DNA of 64,000 nucleotides, taken from the NCBI RefSeq assembly GCF_021390155.1, contig NZ_CP089985.1, positions 4,413,001-4,477,000 on the forward strand. Reading direction: 5' to 3'. Under the pieces are notes generated by a model. The model had not been told where the DNA came from. It saw only the letters and a list, made by a program, of their open reading frames with translations, and ran no database searches. This document shows positions 7,704 through 17,100 of the stretch, piece after piece (the first letter of the stretch is position 1; each line of letters starts with the position of its first letter). This stretch comes from Pseudomonas sp. HN11 (GTDB lineage Bacteria; Pseudomonadota; Gammaproteobacteria; Pseudomonadales; Pseudomonadaceae). Made by a program: the position numbers and the translations under genes.

Positions 7704-8471
7704 TCACAAACCCAGGTATTTTTCGTTCAGTGCATACAAAATCGCGCAGGTTTCAGCGTCCAGAAATCCACAATAATCCCGTGGTCGAAAGTGCATCTGA
7801 AACGCCCTCGTCCTCTGTTGAAACCCTTGCCGATTCTTCGCAGGCGCATACCCGTAGCGCTGAAAAGCCCGCTCCACCTCGACCTCCGGCGGCAACCCCA
7901 GGCAAAAGCGGCGCTGATACATCGCCTGTGTAGCGTCATCAAACCAGGCCCCCACCCCGGCATCGTGCAAACGCCGCCACGGCAGTTGCGGCCCTGGATC
8001 GCTCTTACGGCTGTACGCCACGTCCGAATGCCCGAGAATGTCGGTCGGTCCAATTTGCGGGTAACGCCCGAGAATGTCGCGCAACAGCGCAATCAACACC
8101 TCGGTTTGTTCTTCCCCATAGGCCGGAAAGGTGAATACCCCGCCGTCATCCCGCGCCAGGTTGACAATCTCGATGCCAATCGAGCGGCTATTGAGATTGT
8201 CGCGCCCCGCCCAATGACTCACCCCGGCATGCCAGGCGCGCTTGTCCTCTGCCACTAACCGGAACACCCGCAACTCTTCGTAACCTGTGGCACGGTAACT
8301 GGGATCCTCAGGGTCGGGCAGCAGATAGTGCGCACTCACTCCGTCCTGGGTCAGCGTGCGCAAGGAGGAGCCAAAAGGCGCCGCGGTGTAATGCACGATC
8401 ACCTGCCGCACGGGTTCACCGTTACGTTCGTTGAAGCCTTTGGCAGGGAAACTGGTATCAATGACCAACAT
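7704..8471 (-). CDS. N-acetylmuramoyl-L-alanine amidase, AmiD-like
   Basis: This 255-residue protein has an Amidase_2 (zinc amidase) domain at about residues 5-160. Motifs include VIVHYTA (zinc histidine), SAHYLL, AWHAGVSHW, SIGIEIVN and ILGHSDV. The C-terminal third (CLGLPPEVEVERAFQRYGY onward) looks like a peptidoglycan-binding helical domain, the AmiD arrangement. Such enzymes cleave the amide bond between N-acetylmuramic acid and L-alanine in cell-wall fragments. The start at 8471 (MLVIDTSF) is chosen over 8504. There is no clear lipobox or signal peptide, unlike E. coli AmiD. The IS110 element inserted only about 25 bases beyond its stop codon without damaging it. Confidence 0.85.
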   Translation of the reverse strand: MLVIDTSFPAKGFNERNGEPVRQVIVHYTAAPFGSSLRTLTQDGVSAHYLLPDPEDPSYRATGYEELRVFRLVAEDKRAWHAGVSHWAGRDNLNSRSIGIEIVNLARDDGGVFTFPAYGEEQTEVLIALLRDILGRYPQIGPTDILGHSDVAYSRKSDPGPQLPWRRLHDAGVGAWFDDATQAMYQRRFCLGLPPEVEVERAFQRYGYAPAKNRQGFQQRTRAFQMHFRPRDYCGFLDAETCAILYALNEKYLGL

Positions 8472-8594
8472 AAGAACTGTCCTTTTCAATACAGGCCGAC
8501 TCATTCAGCCCGTTCAAGCGCAAAAAATTACCGCCATCCTGACGACTTGATCCTCAGGAGGGCGGTAACTATTTGGCACTTGAAAGAAAAGTGA

Positions 8595-9917
8595 TCAGCG
8601 CCGCAGCGGCATGCCCAGGTGGACGCGCAGGCCATCCGGCTGGCTGTCGAACTTCAGCGAACAGGAGCAACGCTGCACAATCGCTTGCACGATCGCCAGG
8701 CCCAGGCCACAGCCCTCGCTGCTGCCATTGCGCCAGAAGCGCTGGGTCAGGTACTGCAGGTCCTCGGTGGAGATCTGCTTCCCATGGTCACGCACGCGGA
8801 ACACCACGTGATCGGCGGCAGTGAACACGCTCAGTTCCACTCGGGTATCGGCCGGCGTATGGCGCAAGGCGTTGTCCAGCAGGTTGCGCAAGGCGGCGAC
8901 CGCCAAGCCCACCGGCATTTCCACCGGGACGGCCGAAAGGTCATCCGGCAGGATCAGGTCGATACGCGAATTATCACCGGCATTGGCATCCTGGATGGCC
9001 AGCCGTGCCACATCCTCGGCACTGGAGTGCATGCCATCGTCAAATGACAGGTTGCCCTCCACCCGCGCCAGCAACAGTAATTGCTCGAGGGTGCGATGCA
9101 GGCGGTCTGCGCCCTCCTCGGCATGAGCCAGCGACTGGTCGCGGGCAGCGCCTTCGGTCATACGGGCCACTTGCAGGTGAGTCTTGATCGCCGTCAGCGG
9201 GCTGCGCAGTTCGTGGGCGGCGTCACCGGTGAGCCGGCGTTCGCGTTCGATAGTCTTGGCGATGCGTTGCAACAGTTGGTTCTGGGTGTCGAGCAGCGGC
9301 TTGAGCTCGCTGGGCAACGGGTGGATCTGCAGGGGTTCCAGGGAGTCGGCACTGCGCCGCATCAAGGCGTCACGCATGCGGTTGAGCGGCAGCAGGCTCT
9401 GGCCGATGCCCAGCCACAGCAGGCACAGGCAGCCCAGCATCGCCACGCCCACCGGCACTGAAGCGGCCAGCAGGATCGACAGGTTCAGGGCCTCGCGCTC
9501 CACTTGGCGGTCGGCGGTAGTGATTAAAAGGTCGCCGCGCGACAAGGTAAAGCTGCGCCAACCTACGCCATCAATGACTTGATCACGAAAGCCGCTCTTG
9601 CGCGACTCCAGCCCCTCATCCGGCGTGGTGTGGCTGCGCGCGAGGATTTCCCCGCGCAAGGAACTGACCTGGCAGGCCATGCCCCCAGGCACCTGCAATT
9701 GTTCGGCGCTGAAATGCGCACCGCCACTCACACTGGCCAGGCCCGGCATCTGCTCGGTCAGCCCAGCCACCATGCGTGCCGACGCCACCAGGCGTTGGTC
9801 GAGGGAGAACATCATCTGGTTGCGTAGATCGTTGAGCATCCAGGCCGCCGCCAAGGCCCAGATCAACACAAAAGCGGCGCCCAGCTTGAACGTCAGGCGC
9901 AGGCGCAGGCTTTTCAC
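8595..9917 (-). CDS. Sensor histidine kinase, QseC/PmrB type, next to dsb genes
   Basis: The 440-residue protein has a first membrane helix at about residues 12-29, a periplasmic sensor region of about 115 residues, a second helix at about 146-170, then a HAMP-like linker. The HisKA box DAAHELRSPLTAIKTHL places the phosphorylated histidine at H235. The ATPase domain shows NLLDNALRHTP (N box), VRDHGKQI (G1) and GCGLGLAIVQ (G2). It overlaps the response regulator gene by 4 bases, so the two are translationally coupled. The pair sits beside dsbD/E/G as PA2479-PA2480 do in P. aeruginosa, suggesting it senses an envelope redox or metal signal; that role is inference. Confidence 0.9.
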   Translation of the reverse strand: MKSLRLRLTFKLGAAFVLIWALAAAWMLNDLRNQMMFSLDQRLVASARMVAGLTEQMPGLASVSGGAHFSAEQLQVPGGMACQVSSLRGEILARSHTTPDEGLESRKSGFRDQVIDGVGWRSFTLSRGDLLITTADRQVEREALNLSILLAASVPVGVAMLGCLCLLWLGIGQSLLPLNRMRDALMRRSADSLEPLQIHPLPSELKPLLDTQNQLLQRIAKTIERERRLTGDAAHELRSPLTAIKTHLQVARMTEGAARDQSLAHAEEGADRLHRTLEQLLLLARVEGNLSFDDGMHSSAEDVARLAIQDANAGDNSRIDLILPDDLSAVPVEMPVGLAVAALRNLLDNALRHTPADTRVELSVFTAADHVVFRVRDHGKQISTEDLQYLTQRFWRNGSSEGCGLGLAIVQAIVQRCSCSLKFDSQPDGLRVHLGMPLRR

Positions 9918-10594
9918 GATGCGTCCTCGCCCCCGTCAGCCGGGCCCAGGCGATAGCCGAGGCCGCGTACGGTCTCGACAATGCCATTGCCCAATTTGCG
10001 CCGCAGGTGGTGGATATGCACGTTGAGAGCGTTGCTTTCCAACTCGTCATTGAAGCCGTAGACACTGTCCTTGAGCTGCTCGCTGGACAGCACACGCCCC
10101 TTGTTGTGCAACAGAGCCTGCAACAATGCCTGCTCGCGGCGCGACAGGTCCACCGGCTCGCCGCCCAGGAAGGTCTCACGGCTGCTGGGGTCGTAGGCCA
10201 GGCGGCCATGCTCGATCAGGTTGACGCTGCGCCCCGCCACCCGACGCAACAGGGTTTGCAGTCGCGCGGCGAGTTCGCGCAGGTCGAAAGGTTTAAGCAG
10301 GTAGTCATCGGCGCCGGCTTGCAGGCCGTCGACACGGTTGGTCACAGAATCGCGCGCAGTGAGGATCAGCACCGGGATTTCCAGGCCCTGGCTGCGCTGT
10401 TGCTGCAGCAGCTTGAGGCCGTCTTCGTCCGGCAGGCCGAGGTCGAGCACCATGATGTCGAACGTGGCCGCCCGGAGCATCGCGCGCGCGGCGCCAGCCG
10501 AGGCCACACGCTCGACGGTAAAGCCCTGGGCAGTCAGGCCGGCCACGATGCCGCTGGCGATCAGTTCGTCGTCTTCACAGACCAGTACGTGCAT
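9914..10594 (-). CDS. OmpR-family response regulator paired with the dsb-linked kinase
   Basis: This 226-residue protein has a receiver domain with acidic pocket CEDDE, phospho-acceptor D51 (MVLDLGLPDEDG), the TARD switch region and K in LLKPFDLREL. The C-terminal winged-helix domain (about residues 125-220) ends with NVHIHHLRRKLG and VRGLGYRLG. It is transcribed divergently from dsbD. The intergenic region contains GTTAAT-N5-GTTAAT (10706-10725), the half-site spacing used by PmrA/QseB-type regulators, so it probably controls both its own operon and dsbD. Confidence 0.92.
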   Translation of the reverse strand: MHVLVCEDDELIASGIVAGLTAQGFTVERVASAGAARAMLRAATFDIMVLDLGLPDEDGLKLLQQQRSQGLEIPVLILTARDSVTNRVDGLQAGADDYLLKPFDLRELAARLQTLLRRVAGRSVNLIEHGRLAYDPSSRETFLGGEPVDLSRREQALLQALLHNKGRVLSSEQLKDSVYGFNDELESNALNVHIHHLRRKLGNGIVETVRGLGYRLGPADGGEDAS

Positions 10595-10705
10595 GGTGAA
10601 CCCTTCATGAAAGATGGGGGTGATTAGAAAAGCGGCAGATTAAGCCCGCATTATGCCGTCAAAGTCTGCAACACCGGACAATCCCTACACTCTAGAATAG
10701 CGTCC

Positions 10706-10725
10706 GGTTAATCATTGGTTAATCA
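10706..10725 (+). promoter_or_regulatory. Tandem 9-bp repeat, likely response-regulator operator
   Basis: GGTTAATCA occurs twice (10706-10714 and 10717-10725) with an 11-base period, giving GTTAAT-N5-GTTAAT. OmpR-family dimers bind direct half-sites one helical turn apart, and the PmrA/QseB group uses TTAA-type half-sites. It lies between the divergent response regulator gene and dsbD. Confidence 0.6.
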
Positions 10726-10771
10726 ACGCCACACATTGTGTGCCTAACTTGCATCGAACTAAGGCTTGACC

Positions 10772-12499
10772 ATGCGGCATCTGTTTACCTTTCTGCTGGT
10801 GTTGTTTGCGGGATTCTCCCAGGCATCGCCGGGCAACCCGTTTGAGACCAAACCCGATTTCCTCCCGGTGGGCAAAGCCTTCACCTTTACCTCCGAACGT
10901 CTTGAAAGTGGCGAGACCCAGCTGTATTGGCAGATTGCCGACGGTTATTACCTGTACAAGCAGCGCATGAAGTTCGATGGCCTGGCTGAGAAGCCCGCGC
11001 TACCACAAGGCGAGGCCCATAGCGATGAATTCTTCGGTGACCAGGAGGTGTATCGCCAAGGCCTGGAAGTGAAGATCCCGGCTGGCGCTACCGGGCAGGT
11101 CAAGCTCGGCTGGCAGGGCTGTGCCGATGCGGGCCTGTGCTACCCGCCGCAGTCGATGACCGTGAACTTGGGTGGCAACCCGGCCGTCGCCGCGACCGCC
11201 GAAGCCCAGGACCAGAGCCTGGCCAGCGGCCTGCAACAGCGCAGCCTGGGTTGGAGCCTGCTGATATTTTTCGGCCTGGGACTGCTGCTGGCATTTGCGC
11301 CTTGTTCATTGCCGATGCTGCCGATTCTCGCCGGTTTGGTGGTAGGCAGTGGTGCCAGCCCGCGTCGTGGATTTGCCTTGGCCAGCAGCTACGTCGTGTG
11401 CATGGCGTTGGTGTATGCGGCGCTGGGCGTGCTCGCAGCCTTGCTGGGTGGCAACCTTGCCGCCTGGCTGCAAACACCGTGGATTCTGGGCAGTTTCGCT
11501 ACCTTGTTCGTGATACTTGCCCTGCCGATGTTTGGCTTCTTCGAACTGCAACTGCCAGCCTTCCTGCGTGATCGCCTGGACAACGTCAGCCGCCAGCAGA
11601 GCGGTGGCAGCCTGGTCGGCGCGGGGGTTCTCGGCGCACTTTCCGGCCTGCTGGTGGGCCCGTGCATGACCGCCCCCCTGGCCGGCGCCCTGCTGTATAT
11701 CGCCCAGAGTGGCAATGCACTGCACGGCGGCCTGATCCTCTTCGCCATGGGCATCGGCATCGGCATTCCGCTGTTGCTGCTGGTGACCGTGGGCAATCGC
11801 TTCCTGCCCAAGCCGGGCACCTGGATGAATGTGCTCAAGGGTATCTTCGGCTTCCTGTTCCTCGGCACCGCCGTGCTGATGATTCGCCCGGTGGTCGATG
11901 AAAGCCTGTGGATCGGCCTATGGGGTGCACTGGCCCTGATCATGGCGTACTGCGGCTGGACCCTGGCCCGCGAATACGGGCTGGCCGCCAAGGTATTTGG
12001 CGCAGGCTCCCTGCTGCTGGGCTTGTGGGGCGCCGTGCTGGTGATGGGCGCGGCAGGCGGCAGCGACGACCTGTGGCAGCCCTTGAAGGTCTATAGCGGC
12101 TCACGTACCACTGCCGCTCCCACCGCCCACGACGCCTTCATGACCATCAGCGACCCCGCCGTGCTGCAAACCCAGCTCGACAGCGCCAAGGCTCAAGGCC
12201 AGTGGGTGCTGGTGGACTACTACGCCGACTGGTGCGTGTCGTGCAAGATCATGGAAAAACAGGTATTCGGTAAACCTGAAGTCATGGACGCCCTGAAAGA
12301 CGTGCGCCTGCTGCGCCTGGACGTCACCGCTGACAACGCCGCCAGCCGCGAGCTGCTCGGCCGCTACAAAGTCCCTGGCCCACCGAGTTTCGTGTGGATA
12401 GGCCCGGACGGTGAAGAACGTCGTGCCCAACGCATCACCGGCGAAGTGGATGCCGCCGCCTTCCTGCAAAGCTGGACGCACACCCGGGATGCCCTCTGA
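10772..12499 (+). CDS. dsbD: Thiol:disulfide interchange protein DsbD (second-copy type)
   Basis: This 575-residue protein passes electrons from cytoplasmic thioredoxin across the inner membrane to periplasmic thiol proteins. It has a signal peptide (residues 1-18), an N-terminal alpha domain with the cysteine pair in CADAGLCYPP, an eight-helix membrane domain whose redox cysteines are in FAPCSLPMLP and LVGPCMTAPLAG, and a C-terminal thioredoxin fold with WCVSC. The ATG at 10772 is preferred over the TTG at 10766. It is the first gene of dsbD-dsbE-dsbG, with no gap to the next gene. The order matches PA2478-PA2476 of P. aeruginosa, where this is the accessory DsbD. Confidence 0.92.
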   Translation: MRHLFTFLLVLFAGFSQASPGNPFETKPDFLPVGKAFTFTSERLESGETQLYWQIADGYYLYKQRMKFDGLAEKPALPQGEAHSDEFFGDQEVYRQGLEVKIPAGATGQVKLGWQGCADAGLCYPPQSMTVNLGGNPAVAATAEAQDQSLASGLQQRSLGWSLLIFFGLGLLLAFAPCSLPMLPILAGLVVGSGASPRRGFALASSYVVCMALVYAALGVLAALLGGNLAAWLQTPWILGSFATLFVILALPMFGFFELQLPAFLRDRLDNVSRQQSGGSLVGAGVLGALSGLLVGPCMTAPLAGALLYIAQSGNALHGGLILFAMGIGIGIPLLLLVTVGNRFLPKPGTWMNVLKGIFGFLFLGTAVLMIRPVVDESLWIGLWGALALIMAYCGWTLAREYGLAAKVFGAGSLLLGLWGAVLVMGAAGGSDDLWQPLKVYSGSRTTAAPTAHDAFMTISDPAVLQTQLDSAKAQGQWVLVDYYADWCVSCKIMEKQVFGKPEVMDALKDVRLLRLDVTADNAASRELLGRYKVPGPPSFVWIGPDGEERRAQRITGEVDAAAFLQSWTHTRDAL

Positions 12500-13351
12500 A
12501 TGTTGACCCTGACCATCGGCACCTTCGCCATCGCGCTCAATCACTTGCTGCTGATCAGCGCGCTGATTCTCGCCACCCTGGTGGGCTGGCGCGTGGCCAA
12601 GCGTGGCGGTGAAAACCCGGAATCGGTGCTGTTCAGCCTGTTCCTGCTGGGCATACTGGCGGCACGCATCAGCTTTGTGCTGATGTATTGGGGCGAATAC
12701 AGCAACGACTGGTTGCAGATGGTCGACCTGCGCGACGGCGGCTTCCTCGCCTGGCCCGGTGTGATCGCACTGATCCTCGGCGCACTCGCCTACGGCTGGC
12801 GCCGCCCGGCCCTGCGCAAGCCGCTGAGCGCCGGGGTGGTCACCGGCCTGGTGTTCTGGGGCATGGCCAGTTTGTCCCTGAGCCTCTACGACAAAGGCTC
12901 GCAACTGCCGGATATCACCCTGCGCAATGCCAATGGCGACGTGGTGCAACTGGCCGATTACAAAGGCGGCCCGCTGGTGATCAACCTGTGGGCCACCTGG
13001 TGCCCGCCATGCCGTCGCGAAATGCCCGTACTGGAGCGTGCCCAACATCAACGCCCCGACGTGACCTTCCTGTTCGTCAACCAGGCCGAAAGCATGCAAA
13101 GCGTCAGCACCTTTCTCGCCACCCAAGGCCTGACCCTCGATAACGTTTTATTCGATGCCAGCGGCCGCCTCGGCCAGGCCGTGGGCTCCATGGCCTTGCC
13201 TACCACCCTGTTCTACCAAGCCGATGGGCGCCTGATCAACAGCCACCTCGGTGAACTGTCCCACGCCAGCCTGGCCCGTGCCATGGAACCTTTCGACTCC
13301 ACTCCTGCTGCCATAAGGAAACCGACATGCCCCGCCTCCGCCACCTGCTGA
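12500..13351 (+). CDS. Membrane-anchored TlpA/DsbE-like thioredoxin
   Basis: This 283-residue protein has four or so membrane helices in residues 1-130, with a layout resembling prolipoprotein diacylglyceryl transferase (Lgt-like: LFLLGILAARISFVLMYWGEY). A periplasmic thioredoxin domain follows with active site WATWCPPCRREMP and the cis-proline in MALPTTLF. It begins directly after the dsbD stop codon and overlaps dsbG by 25 bases, so all three should be one transcript. It probably receives electrons from DsbD and reduces a periplasmic client or DsbG. P. aeruginosa PA2477 occupies the same place. The exact partner is not known from sequence. Confidence 0.85.
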   Translation: MLTLTIGTFAIALNHLLLISALILATLVGWRVAKRGGENPESVLFSLFLLGILAARISFVLMYWGEYSNDWLQMVDLRDGGFLAWPGVIALILGALAYGWRRPALRKPLSAGVVTGLVFWGMASLSLSLYDKGSQLPDITLRNANGDVVQLADYKGGPLVINLWATWCPPCRREMPVLERAQHQRPDVTFLFVNQAESMQSVSTFLATQGLTLDNVLFDASGRLGQAVGSMALPTTLFYQADGRLINSHLGELSHASLARAMEPFDSTPAAIRKPTCPASATC

Positions 13352-14088
13352 CCCTGCTGCCGCTGACGCTTGCCGCCACCCTGGCCCAGGCCGAAGACTG
13401 GCCGGCGCCGATCAAACAGATCGAAGCCAAGGGCGCCAAGATCCTCGGCAAGTTCGACGCCCCCAGCGGCCTCACCGGCTACGCCGCCCAGTATCAGAAC
13501 CGTGGCATGGCCCTGTACCTGACCGCCGACGGCAAAAACGTGATCGCTGGCAACCTGTACGACGCCCAAGGCAACGACCTTAGCAGCGCGCCCCTGGAAA
13601 AACTGGTGTACGCGCCGATGGCCAAGGAAGTCTGGGCCAAAATGGAAAAAAGCAGCTGGATCCAGGACGGCGATGTGAAAGCTCCACGCATCGTCTACCT
13701 GTTCAGCGACCCCAACTGCCCGTACTGCAACATGTTCTGGGAACAGGCCCGCCCGTGGGTAAAGGCCGGCAAGGTGCAGTTGCGCCACATCATGGTCGGT
13801 ATCATCCGCGAAGACAGCCCGGGTAAATCGGCTGCGTTGTTCGCCGCCAAAGACCCGCAAAAAGCCCTGGAAGAACACGAAGCTGCTGGCAAGGGCAGCA
13901 AGCTGCAGGCACTGGACAAGATCCCGGCGGACATTGAGGCCAAACTTGATGGGAATATGAAGTTGATGGATGAGCTGGAATTGTCGGCGACGCCAGCGAT
14001 TTTCTATCTGGATGACAAGGGAGGGTTGCAGCAACAGCAGGGAGCACCATCGCCGGAGAAGTTGGGGAAGATCATGGGCCCGAAATAG
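13327..14088 (+). CDS. dsbG: Periplasmic disulfide isomerase DsbG
   Basis: This 253-residue exported protein has a signal peptide ending LAQA (about residue 22), an N-terminal dimerisation domain, a linker helix, and a thioredoxin fold with active site CPYC (SDPNCPYCNMFW) and cis-proline in SATPAIFYLDD. DsbG repairs or protects thiols in periplasmic proteins and is kept reduced by DsbD. The CPYC pair favours DsbG over DsbC (usually CGYC). Its start lies inside the end of the upstream gene, indicating translational coupling. A shared terminator separates it from the convergent pvdL. Confidence 0.9.
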   Translation: MPRLRHLLTLLPLTLAATLAQAEDWPAPIKQIEAKGAKILGKFDAPSGLTGYAAQYQNRGMALYLTADGKNVIAGNLYDAQGNDLSSAPLEKLVYAPMAKEVWAKMEKSSWIQDGDVKAPRIVYLFSDPNCPYCNMFWEQARPWVKAGKVQLRHIMVGIIREDSPGKSAALFAAKDPQKALEEHEAAGKGSKLQALDKIPADIEAKLDGNMKLMDELELSATPAIFYLDDKGGLQQQQGAPSPEKLGKIMGPK

Positions 14089-14094
14089 CTGGCA

Positions 14095-14138
14095 CCTGTC
14101 AGGCCCTCGTCGCACCACAGCGATGAGGGTCTGACAGG
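14095..14138. terminator. Bidirectional hairpin between dsbG and pvdL
   Basis: CCTGTCAGGCCCTCGTCG pairs with CGATGAGGGTCTGACAGG with two mismatched or wobble positions, forming an approximately 18-bp stem between the two convergent genes. It can serve both. Confidence 0.7.
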
Positions 14139-14147
14139 AAAGAAAGG

Positions 14148-17100
14148 TTAAAGCCCCTCCAGCTCCGCCATCAAATCACTCAACCGATCCACCTTCTCGG
14201 CACTGATTTCATTCCCCGCCAACCCGTCGATGTACTCAGCCAACTCCCCCACCGTGCTGCACTCGAACATCGCTCGCAATGGTACATTCCGCTGCAAGGT
14301 CTTCTGCACCCGCGAGGCAATCTGCGTGGCCAGCAACGAATGCCCGCCCAGTTCGAAGAAGTTGTCTTGCACCCCTACCCTTTCGACCTTCAACACCTCG
14401 GCCCAGATCGCGGCCAAGGTGGTTTCCAGCTCGTTGCGCGGCGCCAGGTAGTCCTGGCTTTGCAATTGGCCGATCTCCAGGGCTGGCAGCGCTTTGCGGT
14501 CGAGTTTGCCGTTGGCGTTGAGTGGCAGGCGGTCGAGCCAGAGCCAGTGCAGCGGCACCATGTATTCCGGCAGCTCGGCGCGCAGGCGTTGCTTGATGCG
14601 GTCGAGGCGTTCGCTTGGGTTCAGTGCCTCATCCGCCGCCACCAGGTAGCCGACCAGGTGCTTGCCGTTGACGCCTTCCTGCACGCCTACCGCCGCATCG
14701 CGCAATTCCGGTTGTTCGTGCAGGCGCGCTTCGATTTCACCCAGTTCGATGCGGTAGCCGCGAATCTTCACTTGATGGTCGACACGCCCGACGTATTCCA
14801 GCACACCGTCACTGCGCCGGCGCGCGAGGTCGCCGGTGCGGTAGAGGCGTTCGCCCGCTGCGCCGAACGGGTTGGGTACAAACACGGGAGCGGTGCGCAG
14901 CGGGTCGCTGACGTAGCCGCGACCGACGCCCGTACCGGCAACGCACAGCTCACCCACAGCACCTTGCGGCACCAACTCCAGCGCGCCATCCAGCAGATAC
15001 AAACGGTTATTGTCGGTCGGCGTACCAATCGGCAAGTAGGTGCCACGGGTAGACGCGAGGTCGACGCGATAGAACGCCACATCGTCCGAACATTCCGCCG
15101 GGCCATAAGCGTTCACCAGCCCGATTTCTGGGTAACGCAACAACCACTGGTGCGCCAGCTCCGGCGGCATCGCTTCGCCGGTCGGTAACATCCAGCGCAG
15201 ACCGTCCAGGCCGATACGGTCCTGAGCCAGCATGCCCTGAATCAGCGAGGGCACGCTTTCCAGCACGGTAATCCGTTGAGCCTGGACGTGTTCCAGCAGA
15301 CCTTGGGGATCATGAGCGATGGTATTTGGCACGATATCCACCCGTGCGCCAAACAGCGGCGCGGCAAGGAACTGCCACACGGAAATATCGAAGCTCTGCG
15401 AAGCGGTCTGCGCGATCACATCCGCGTCGCTCAGATTCAGGTACGGCACCTTGCTCAACTGGTTATTGAGCATGCCGCGCTGTTCGACCATCACACCTTT
15501 TGGCAGGCCGGTGGAGCCGGAGGTGTAGATCACGTAGGCGAGGTTGTCCGGGCGACTGTAGACGCCGGGGTTTTCGCCACGTGCCGGTAACTCTTCCCAC
15601 ACCAGCAACTGGCAGTCGAAACCCTCCAGCAATTCGATGGCCTGCTCGCGGGATGCTTCGGTGCAGACCAGCAACGGCGTACGACTCAGGTCGATGATGC
15701 TGCGCAGGCGCTGGCTCGGCAGGCCTGGATCCAGCGGCAGATAACCGGCACCGGCCTTGAAGCTGCCGATGATCATGCCGAGCAGGTCGAGATTGCGCTC
15801 GGCCAGCAACGCCACCGGTTGATCCAGACCGACACCCGCTGCAATAAGCGCATGGCCCAGGCCGTTGCTGCGGCGGTTCAACTCTTCATAAGTCCATTGC
15901 TGGTCGAGGCAACTGGCGGCGATTCGCTGCGGATGCGCGGCCACCTGTTCCTCGAACAGTTCAACATAGCTGCGCTCCAGCGGATACTCATGCTCACTCT
16001 GGTTGCAGCCCTCCACCAGAAACGCGCGCTCCTGCTCGCCCATCAGCGGCAGGTCGGCCATGTCGCCGTGGAAGCCTTGGACCAACGCCAGCAGCAGGCG
16101 CTTGAACTCGCCGAGCATGCCTTGCACGGTAGTTTCATCGAAATAGCGCCGGTCGTAGGACAGGTGCAGGCCCAGGTCGTCGCCCGGATAGCACACGGCG
16201 GTCAGCGGGAAGTTGGTGTGGGTGCGGCCGGAATCCGAGGTGGCATTCAGGCTTTGCGCGCGGTCCAGCACCGAGACTTCCACCGGGGCATTTTCGAACA
16301 CAAACAGGCTGTCGAACAGCGGCTGGCCCTTGGGCAACTCACTGTGTTCCTGGATGGTCACCAGTGGCAGGTATTCGTACTCGCGCAGTTGCATGTTGCT
16401 GTCGAGCAGGCCGCTCAACCACTGGCGTACGCTGCAACGCTGGTCGTCCTCAGGCAGTTTCACCCGCAGCGCGATGCTGTTGATGAACAGGCCGACCGTG
16501 CGTTGCATCTCCGGCATGTCCACCGGGCGCCCCGCTACGGTCACACCGAACAACACGTCGCGGTCGCCGCTCAAACGGCGCAGCACCAGCGCCCATGCCG
16601 CCTGGGCAAACGTATTGACGGTCAGTTGGTGAGCTTGGGCCAGTTCGCGCAGTTGCGCACCGTCGCGGGCATCCAGTCGGGTGTAGCAATCGCCCACCAC
16701 CATGCCGCCGCTATGGCCCGCGTGTTCACGCAGGAACGGCCGGTCGCTCGGGATCGGCGTGGTGCGTTCGAAGCCCTGTAGGTTCTGCCGCCACCATTGG
16801 CGTGCTTCATTCAGGTTCTGGCGTTGCAGCCAGGCGATGTAGTCGCGGTAACGCGGCGGTGTAGCCAGTTGCGCCTCGCGGCCTTCACCCAAGGCCATGT
16901 AGAGTTCGAAGAAGTCATTCATCAGCAACGAACGGCACCAGGCATCGATGAGGATGTGGTGGTTGCTCATCATGAACCAGTAGCGCTCAGCGCCGACACG
17001 GATCAGACGCAAATGGAACGGCGCCTGGTTGAGCAGATCGAAACCGGCTTCACGCTCGAGCTTGAGCAGCGCTTGCAAACGCGGTTCCTGTTCGCTTTGC

